Part shown: positions 49,482 to 64,000 of the stretch, piece after piece | How positions within the stretch are numbered: the stretch's first letter is position 1 | How the letters are laid out: every line of letters begins with the position of its first letter | Assembly: GCF_019649055.1 (NCBI RefSeq) | Contig: NW_026570364.1 | Span: 186,001 to 250,000, forward strand | Length of the DNA: 64,000 nt | Origin: Paramacrobiotus metropolitanus | Lineage: Eukaryota; Tardigrada; Eutardigrada; Parachela; Macrobiotidae | Reading direction: 5' to 3' | Translations under genes and position numbers: made by a program | The notes under the pieces: model-generated | The model's input: only the letters and a program-made list of their open reading frames with translations | Told to the model about the DNA's origin: nothing | Database searches by the model: none

Positions 49482-51633
49482 ATGGATTATGATGAGGAAC
49501 AGCCGCCGACACCGACCACCCGTTTGGCCAACCTTGAAAACGAGTGAGTGTAAGCCCAGGATATTCCACTCAACTATTGATTGCCCTCGTTATTTGTCCA
49601 CGAAAGGTTTTTTCATATGAGTTCTTAACAACTGCGACCCTAATTGCTTGAATGGTGCTCATGGCAGCTCACGATATATTAATTTCGGGTGCAAATTATA
49701 TCTGGCGTTGTTTGCACTTTGCAGCATCGAAGAACTGTGCCGTTCGATGAAAAATGAAGAGGTTTCGGAGCAAGAACTGCAGGATCATTTCCTGGATTTC
49801 TCCCCTGAGCAGTTGAAATCGGTGGTGAATCGCATGATCAAAGCTGTAAGCAACTTCAGGTTGTTTTTAACTGTCCGTACACTTTACGACGCACGTAGTA
49901 TTTCCAGCCACAACCGCTAACTTCAGTACGAAGTAACTCATTCCGATTGAACCTGATTTTCAATAAGCAATTTTTTGTGTTTAATTTAATTCGGTTTTAT
50001 AAAATTCATAATTATTACAATTCATAAAATAATTCTTATGGTGAACAGTACTTACTTGAGCACCTCTGAGTACTGTATAGAATGCATAAGGCAAGTAATT
50101 TAAACACGATAATAAGGATGAGTGGTAATTGTCGTTAAGATTACAGTAATCATAAAAAAACTAAGTACTTACTATAAATGCATGTATCAGTTTAATATTT
50201 TAATACATACTTACAATACGCAGTGTTTGTCAAGTTAATTGGGCGATGCATCGTAGATGAAGCTGCAAGTGAAACCCGACGGCCCTATTATCCGTTTGCG
50301 CGATAACTCCATCATCAAACGACTGCAGGGCCTGGACGAGGACGAAATCAAGACGTACGAGGCCATTGAAGCCGTCGGCAATAAGGGCATCGCCTCGCGC
50401 TACCTCCGCATCCGCGCCGGCAAACTGTCCACCACCCGCATCGCCAAGATCCTGCAGACGCTGGAGACGAAGATGCTGATCAAAGCGGTGAAATTGCAGA
50501 AAAGCGCCAACCGCGCCTCCAACAGCTTGCAAAAGATGTATATGTTGGCGCATCTGCAACCGGATGAGGCGTCGGTGGGCAAGCAGACGGTGTACGGCGT
50601 GGGGACCATGTTCGATGTGGCGCTGTTTGAGACGGTGTCCAAGGTGTGCGTGGTGGAGTTGAAGAAGCGGATGAAGGAATTTTTACAGCGCGATGTGTCG
50701 CCGGATGCCACAGCGGAAGAAATCCTGGCGGCGGTGGTGGAAAGCGGAGCCGTTAAGGTATGTCGAAGGTGGTTTGATTTCGTTAATCCTTGTTATAGTC
50801 CTGTGATTGTACTTTTCTGATGTAGATAGGTAGGTAGGCAGAATTGTGTAGGTAGATGCAGACAGAATTTTTTTGCTGTACGATGTACGATTTTTCTGTT
50901 GATTTTTCTGTATGATGATGCGTATGTACGCATATACCGGTAATCGGTTGTTATAATTAAAATTATTTAGCCATACGATAATTTTGATTTGATGTAGTCA
51001 TAGTACGTATACTTACTGATGATTAATGCCCGACGATGGCCCGCATCAGTGTGTGGCGTGTGCAGTGCGGAACATCGTTTAATCCTAAGAAGTAAGAATA
51101 AGTCAGTGAATTAACGACTGTCTTGTACATGCAGACAGGCGTAGTATGTGGGCTCTATATGTTCAGGTATTATCTTGCGCTTCAGAATCCTCACATTGGT
51201 TGAAAAACCGAAAATTAAAAATCGAAATTGATATCTGCAAATTAATTTTTATTACTCGTTAAGATGCTGTTAAAGCGTTATTTTTTGCTTTACGCGTGAA
51301 TATTTGGGATGTTAGAATAAATTGGAGAAGCTCATTTGCTTTGCAATACTCAATGTTTTCCATGTTTATTAAATGTGTAATGTGTATATTAAATGTGTAT
51401 ATATATGACTTTTGCAGAGTGATTTGACGGAAGGCAGTATTGAAGCGGCGCTCAAAATGATGGAGCTGAATGGTAAAGTGGAAAGAAGAGTTTTCTTCGA
51501 AACCGATGGTGAAGTTGTTCGTTACCGACTGCACACGATTAAAACGGACAAGCCGGAAGCCGCCTTGCCCTGCGTTGGTTGCCCGGTAAATTTCAGATGT
51601 ACAGCACCTGCGAAGGTTTTTGTAGTTTGCTAA
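49482..51633 (+). CDS. POLR3F: DNA-directed RNA polymerase III subunit RPC6 (RPC39/Rpc34)
   Basis: Exons: 49482-49543, 49725-49845, 50257-50757, 51418-51633; 900 nt (299 aa), all phases consistent. RPC6 belongs to the RPC3-RPC6-RPC7 subcomplex that helps Pol III initiation and open-complex formation. Tandem winged-helix segments are seen, with family signatures YEAIEAVGNKGIASRYLRI, KILQTLETKMLIKAVK and KMYMLAHLQPDEAS. The C-terminus ends with four cysteines (about C280, C283, C289, C299) spaced C-x2-C-x5-C-x9-C, matching the iron-sulphur site of RPC6 except for one residue in the last gap. The final Cys is the last residue, so the usual tail after the cluster is missing. Start chosen at the only Met before the first donor. 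Confidence 0.9.
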
Positions 51634-58242
<6,609 letters not shown>

Positions 58243-58670
58243 AGAGAAATGGTGGGAAACGTTGTATGCAGCACGTTGGTCAGTCTTTCGAATGATTATT
58301 CGCGAGAGTGTAGTTTTACTGCGGTTCCTCCTGCGGTAAATGCCAGTTATGTATTCTGAATTTTTTGTTGGGTGAACAGAATTTTCTGAGAATCAAACTA
58401 TTTACTCTGCCGTATTTTTTATGCAAAAAGCCGAACATGTTTTCGCTGTTTGTGTATATAGTGAATTTAGCAAACGGAATTTTCCTCGTTCGAATATTTT
58501 CAAATTTTTTATTTAATACTGCATCGCACATATAACGTCATCAGTACAAACGAAATTAAAACTACGCGTACGCGTAGATAAGACAACTGCGCCATATTTA
58601 AACAGATTAAACACGAGATATAAAAATACACAAGAACGTGGTCCTGAGCCGTGGCCGTCCGTCCATCGGC

Positions 58671-59169
58671 CTACTGCAACTTGCGGCAATGGCCGCGTCC
58701 GGGCCTAGTGTTCTTGGAAGTCAAGGTCTCGCAGGTCAGCCGCAGTTTCTTGGTGGAGCAGCATGGCAGATCGGGGCCGCAGTCTCCTCCCAGTTCCTTC
58801 TGGCAAGCGGCCTCAGTCGACGCGAACTGCAAATTAAAACTTGGATTATTGTGATTTTTATTTTAAACAAAAATTTGTTTTTTTACAGCACTAATAGAAT
58901 GGTATCTGTAACGCATATCTATTATATGCTTTAGTATATGCAGTTATGCATATGGTGATCGCGGGATACGGTATAATCACTGTTATTAAGAAAAATTAAA
59001 TAGATACATGCAGGAGGCGATCATCAGATTACCCATTTTCGCAGATCAATTATAAGAGTTTTTGTTACGATCAGATCATTTATCAGCAAAAGAACGATTT
59101 TACAAAGATTTTACTTACCATGGCGGCCACCATGACGACGAAAAGCACGCACCAGCGTAAAAAGTTCAT
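58671..59169 (-). CDS. Small secreted six-cysteine (knottin-like) peptide
   Basis: Two exons: 59169-59119 (17 codons) and 58826-58671, joined by a clean phase-0 GT-AG intron (ATG|GTAAGT to TTTGCAG|TTC). The 68-residue product is one N-terminal hydrophobic signal (MNFLRWCVLFVVMVAAM) and a basic mature part with six cysteines at about 25, 33, 39, 40, 49 and 64, giving C-x7-C-x5-CC-x8-C-x14-C. That C-C-CC-C-C order is typical of inhibitor-cystine-knot folds. Such peptides serve many roles (protease or amylase inhibitors, antimicrobial, signalling, venom); nothing here says which. It lies convergent with, and 430 bp from, the maltase-like gene. Confidence 0.7.
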
Positions 59170-60068
59170 AATGACGACTTGACGAGTAGAAGAGTTAGTC
59201 CAGCGAAAGGTCACAGGTCGTTATAGAAAACGCTAATTTCGTATGATATTCCGGCCGTAATCACCAAACCAGATTGCACTTTGCGACAAAACAGAAATGG
59301 TAAGTTAAAAACACTGCTTATATACCTCCAATAGCCTTGGTCCGTGTAGCCCTACCACAAAAAACGCTACTCTGAAAATTGTACTAAGTAAGTCCGGTTT
59401 GTAATCTGCATGGAACGACACACACCCGCATTGACTTAGAACAAAGAACTTTGTACGTGCAGCGGTGGTCCTTTCAGTGAAAAAGATAGCAAGATCCGGC
59501 GATGCGGTCACATTCATTGAGAATAATCGGAGTTAGTATCCTTGTACTGCGCCACGGGATTAGCGAAATAATTCCACCGAGAAGGCATTATGTGTGAAAG
59601 AAGGTTGGCATTTGAACTCTCATGCCATACGCGCAATGAAGCTGATTGGGTGACCTTTTTCAGAAACAGGGGATTTCTGAAAAACTGCATAAATTACACG
59701 TGCTGCTGCATCACCGAATATCCTGCACCAGACTACAGCTTCTCTTTGTAAGCTATTTTTAAAAATTATCTTGGCTGCAATGCCGGCAACTTGGCTGAAA
59801 ATTACATTATGCGTATAACCGCAGTCTTTCCCAGGTGGCAACATTCCGCACGATGATGTTTTTTACCCATTTATTGCTGACCTTCATAACGGAGTCCCAA
59901 GACCATCTGTATATATCGAACCTCCTCATAGTCAAATATTAGGAAGTAAATACATCGTACCGACTTCTTGTAACCTTGCAGATGACACGTACCTCGATGC
60001 CGGCATTGTTGAGGTGTACCTGATCTGACAGAATGAGATTTGTTCTCTAGGGCTTATCGATTAGACCA
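59170..60068. other. Intergenic, no supported gene
   Basis: Upstream side of the small secreted peptide gene up to the foldback transposon. No exon or RNA gene supported. Confidence 0.5.
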
Positions 60069-60612
60069 ATTTCGTGCGGCCAATGTCAAAACGCCGGCAG
60101 AATTTCCTGCAGACCGAATTTTTGGGTGGTCAAACCGCCGACCGAATTTTCTGCCGGCAGAATTTTTTCAACATTCTTAACTTCAAGTATGTCGTATTTC
60201 AAATATTATAAAAATATTACCTGGCACACGGTCTGTTACTCGCGCTGATATATATAAGAATTTAGAAGGGATCAGACTAACTCACACTTCGGTGTTATCA
60301 TGACGCAGTGGCATTGTTGAACACTTTGTTTATCTCTTTTGCGCTGTTCTTTGTGTTCTCTTCCGAGCTTTCTTTCTGTGCAAGCTGTCAATGCAACATC
60401 AAAAGTGTGCCACTAAAGATACTGCACTTATATCAGCGCGAGTAACAGACCGTGTGCCAGGTAATATTTTTATAATATTTGAAATACGACTTACTTGAAG
60501 TTAAAAATGTTGAAAAAATTCTGCCGGCAGAAAATTCGGTCGGCGTTTTGACCACACAAAAATTCGGTCGGCAGGAAATTCTGCCGGCGTTTTGACATTG
60601 GCCATTTCGTGC
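60069..60612. mobile_element. Foldback DNA transposon (Mutator-like, non-autonomous) with 9-bp target duplication
   Basis: The element spans 60078-60603 (526 bp). Both ends start GGCCAATGTCAAAACGCCGG and the inverted arms extend about 175 bp each (60078-60252 and 60429-60603) with only a few mismatches. It is flanked by the direct repeat ATTTCGTGC (60069-60077 and 60604-60612), a 9-bp target-site duplication. The ~175-bp centre has no transposase. Long terminal inverted repeats plus a 9-bp duplication are the hallmark of Mutator-like elements. The arms contain internal CCGACCGAATTTT modules. High arm similarity and an exact duplication suggest recent insertion. Confidence 0.92.
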
Positions 60613-61631
60613 ATGGAGAGCTTGCTTTTGATACTGAACGGCGTGTCTTCCTAAAAGTTTTGTCTGGTGAAATTATTTTTAGCGCACGTGGCGGCTGTCA
60701 AAGCGATTCCGAGGCTCGAGCAGTGTACCGCTATGATAATGTTTAATGCGTGATTATTACGAGTACTGAAGTTTTACGGATCTCTGCATGAGATAATCCA
60801 TAGACACAAGAATTTCAAAAAAGGCAATTTGCTACTATTACTGCGGACCTACTCTGTACATAAAAATTTTATTGAATTTTATTCGTCGTTAGCGTAAAAG
60901 CAGCACTGTACAGACTGTACTGCACTAGTGCATTACATACATATTGTACCTTGGGAAAGTACGCAAGTTATGTACGTATCGTAGCGTTTGGTATTGGAGA
61001 GGTACCGTTGTCACAGCATTTTAAACTCTTTCCAAGGGTTACAGATCTCTAGACATATTATTAAAAACTTTTGGAAAGCAGCAGTAAAGATTGATAAATT
61101 ATTGAGTTTTATAACGTACGTATATCAGTGTGTTTTTCACAATGATAACAGGAAGAAAAAAATGAAAATATAAAAATAAGAACTGAAAAGGCGATTAGGT
61201 AGGCCTATCACAATGGTGTCGAGATACGATTTTGTGTCATGCATTAAAAATCGGCGCACGTGAAACTACGATTCTACGACAACAAATCATCCATGGGATG
61301 ATATTGGCTAATTAAAGGATGCTAACTACGTATTCGTAGCGAAACACCGAAATGCTAAAAATCTAAAAACGTTGGTAGACCGCTTTATAACGAGGGAACC
61401 AAGGAGGATTTCCTGGGCGGCGTATAGCTCTGGCCGCGTTTCTTTAGCCGGCTCTGACGTCTTAAACGACCGCTTCCTACAAAAAAAATCATGCCTTTTT
61501 TAAACCGTTTTTGGTCACTGGCAATTTTAGACTAAAATCTGTAAGCCTGCTTAAAATCCGGAATATATAGCTAGCCGCAAGGACCAAACGGGAATCAAGG
61601 GTTGCCTACTGGATTAATCACTTAATTCAGC
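60613..61631. other. Intergenic, no supported gene
   Basis: Spacer between the transposon and the 3' end of the TRH-receptor-like gene. I see no exon, RNA gene or further repeat. Confidence 0.5.
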
Positions 61632-63873
61632 TCAGTTACTAAACCGTGAAAAAAATCCCACTACCGTACTGCGGCAGGTGATACCTCGATGCCGGCAGCA
61701 GATAATCCGGATAAAAGCCATTCGAAACCGTTTGCTCATGGCGTTGTACAGGAATGGATTCATGCTGCAGTTGATAAAAATGAGGGATTTGGCAAACAGC
61801 ATGAACCAGATATTCAGCCAGGGTTTCTCCGTAAACGTGTTGTACACCAGTAGACCGCGATAGGGCAACCAGGAGATGGCAAAGGCCACCACGACGATGG
61901 CGAGCATTTTGGTCACCTGCGGGCAAGATTAAAGGTCAATCCCGAGTCAAGGTTAAGGAATTTCTTTTCCGTATAGCGAGCGATAAATTATTCTTTCGCT
62001 AAGAAATTGTGATAGCTATTTACGTATACTCCATTTTTAGCGGATAAAAGTAAACTGTGATTTTGCTTGTATTTTACGAAACGTTTTTCACTGTTAGGCG
62101 TTTGATTTTGGTAAATCTTTGACCTCTTTTATTATCCACAGTTAGTGTAGGGACTACACTATTTGTTAATTATTATTTAAGAGTGTCTTGACATGTTGTA
62201 AATTTAAATCATTTTTAAGTACTTCGACCGCGGAAGCCGGTATGTCGTTTTCGTGGCTGTTACCGCGTTTACAAAATATGTCCAGTATTTTTAGATTGAA
62301 CATCGTAGAGTAGAGGCTTATGCTGTCCGATTGAGTTTCCGGATTTCAGACAAAGGCGATGCAAGAATATTAAAATCAGTCGGTCGAAGCAACACCAACA
62401 AAACTGTTATTAAAATTTTTATTTTAAAGCTGTGATAAATCAATGAGTACCAATGGAATGAATGAATGAGACCTTTTATATAAAGTTTCGAATAAAAATG
62501 ATTTTATTTTCGAAGCAAATTATTATTGCAGCTGATGTGGGCATGACGTTACCTGCGCATGCGACTGATCGGGATTGGAGTACCTCCTGGCCACATCGCC
62601 GCTGGACATCCGTGTCGAACTGTCCCGGTACAGCGCCGGATTGGAGCGCTTCACCACAAAACTCCCGCCACTCCCCATGGACACCATGGACGGGCGCCGG
62701 ATACTGCCGCACCGGCGTCCTTCGCTCATCTCCTTACTCCGCGCTTTCAACACCGAGGTGATCTTGAAGTAGAAGATCATCGCGGCGATCAAGGGGATGA
62801 CGTAGAACAGGCAAATGTCGCCGATGAACAGCACCATGTACGTGCGTCGTGATAGACGCAGATCGCAGGTGTCGATGCCGGCGTAGGTGGGATGCGGCTG
62901 GACTTTGGTCAGGCCTAGCCAGGGCGCAGAATACAGGATGCAGCCGATCCATAGGATGCAGATGATCTTCTTTGCGCGTTGGACACTGCAGATTTTCTTG
63001 GCTAAGAGGGGATGACAGATCACCACGTAGCGCTCAACGCTGAAGGCGGTAATACTGAAAAATTAAATTAAAAATGTTTCATGTACGGGCTAATGTTTAG
63101 TCGCAGGGAGAGTCATAGGCGTTCAAAATCAACTGAGCTACATAATTTTCAATTTTGTTCACACTAGAGGATCGTCTGCTCTTAGTACTCGTATATACAA
63201 TATTTTGTTGGCTCAAGCTGACCAACGAACTCAATAACATTTAATGCAGTTATAATTGAGTAATACAATAACAAAATTATGCACAACACTGACAACAGTT
63301 TAGGTATAAAAAAAATAAAATGTTTGCAACGAATCAAAAATTTTGCCTATGCCTATAAACTGTAGTGTCATCATACTTTCGGTTAAAACATCAGTGCAAA
63401 ATCAGTTTAGGATAGTAATGTTTACATACAAAAATTGTATTAGAAACCAGTGTTTTTCTTTCAATGGCAAATTCCGTAAAGACGCACATGTAAAATGTTA
63501 ATTAACCCAACCCCAAACAATAGATTAATATAAACAATAAATGATTTATTTATAAACGTATTCCCAAGAGATGCAAGGATAAGCGATAATCAGCGCTACC
63601 GGATACGTAATGGAATTCTGGCACTACAGTCAGTTGTTGACGAGTGATGAGGTAAATGATTGAAAGATTAATGGACACTCGTTTCGACATTTACGCTGCA
63701 TATATATTTAAGTACCTTAAACTGCCAGCGTTAATGCCCAAAAAGTTTCCGAATATCAGCAGTGAACAACCGGGTTGGCCCAGCACCCACTGACGCCCGT
63801 ATAGATGATAAGAGACAACGGCTTCCGGGACGGCCGAGACCAGTGCCACCAAATCGGCACACGCTAATGACAC
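61632..63873 (-). CDS. TRH-receptor-like class A GPCR, 5' end outside the window
   Basis: Exons seen: 63873-63716, 63054-62553, 61916-61632 (945 nt, phases match). The acceptor before 63873 (TTTTACAG|GTGTC) shows an earlier exon with the N-terminus and TM1 beyond the right edge. Motifs: LACADLV in TM2, GINAGSLSITAFSVERYVVI (TM3/DRY, formed across the first intron), ICHPLLAKKICSVQRAKKII, a long third loop rich in Ser and Arg, SWLPY in TM6, and NPFLYNAMSKRFR in TM7. The GINxxSxSITAFxxERY and RAKKII blocks are typical of thyrotropin-releasing-hormone receptors and their invertebrate relatives. The ligand is probably a short amidated peptide; this is inferred from family. Confidence 0.85.
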
Positions 63874-64000
63874 CTGTAAAATGTAGCCGGTTTAGCGTCA
63901 CGTCAATGTTTATGATACTTGTGCAATTATACGCGACATTAAGGACCCCAGAGCGGAATCGCTGCTTATGTAACGTCGAGGTCTAAGTGCTTTTTACGGT

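Overview
The window is nuclear DNA from an invertebrate animal. Almost every gene is split by short GT-AG introns, coding exons are GC-richer than the AT-rich introns, and the gene set is metazoan: peptide GPCRs, a receptor tyrosine kinase, a receptor guanylyl cyclase, a two-pore K+ channel, CYP2-clan P450s, EDEM and POLR3F. My best guess is a tardigrade, mainly from the F-box family at 19.5-22.1 kb, which I associate with tardigrade gene models. That is inference from memory, not a search. All exon joins were worked out by hand from splice consensus, frame and family similarity.

Layout, left to right: a dispersed ~365-bp repeat and an (AT)n microsatellite (0.3-1.1 kb); the 3' part of a peptide-type GPCR (+, 1.2-2.6 kb); a cytochrome P450 (-, 3.9-6.2 kb); a receptor tyrosine kinase whose ectodomain is two GH16-like domains (-, 7.2-12.3 kb); a NIT-domain receptor guanylyl cyclase (+, 14.5-18.5 kb); a frame-broken F-box gene with a decayed partial copy behind it (+, 19.5-22.3 kb); an ABCG half-transporter with a degenerate nucleotide-binding domain (+, 23.3-27.8 kb); a long gene-poor stretch (27.8-31.3 kb); a two-pore K+ channel with a tRNA-Ser gene in one intron and a receptor-like relic antisense in another (+, 31.3-36.7 kb); a second P450 paralogous to the first (-, 37.2-41.0 kb); EDEM-type GH47 (-, 42.1-46.0 kb); AUH-type enoyl-CoA hydratase (-, 47.4-48.9 kb); an orphan terminal exon (-, 49.3 kb); RNA polymerase III subunit RPC6 (+, 49.5-51.6 kb); a membrane-anchored GH13 maltase/SLC3-like protein (+, 53.3-58.2 kb); a tiny secreted cysteine-rich peptide gene (-, 58.7-59.2 kb); a 526-bp foldback transposon with a 9-bp target duplication (60.1-60.6 kb); and a TRH-receptor-like GPCR cut by the right edge (-, 61.6-63.9 kb).

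This is not an operon-style system; the genes are independent. The strongest candidate for something undescribed is the GH16-GH16-TM-tyrosine kinase receptor: lectin-like, apparently non-catalytic glycan-binding domains fused to an intact kinase. Next are the guanylyl cyclase that keeps its metal- and purine-site residues but lacks the Asn/Arg transition-state pair, the ABCG protein that keeps Walker A/B but has lost its signature, Q-loop and H-loop, and the 68-residue six-cysteine secreted peptide. Three otherwise intact genes (F-box, K+ channel, maltase) each carry one frame break, two of them in homopolymers, so assembly indels are at least as likely as pseudogenes.
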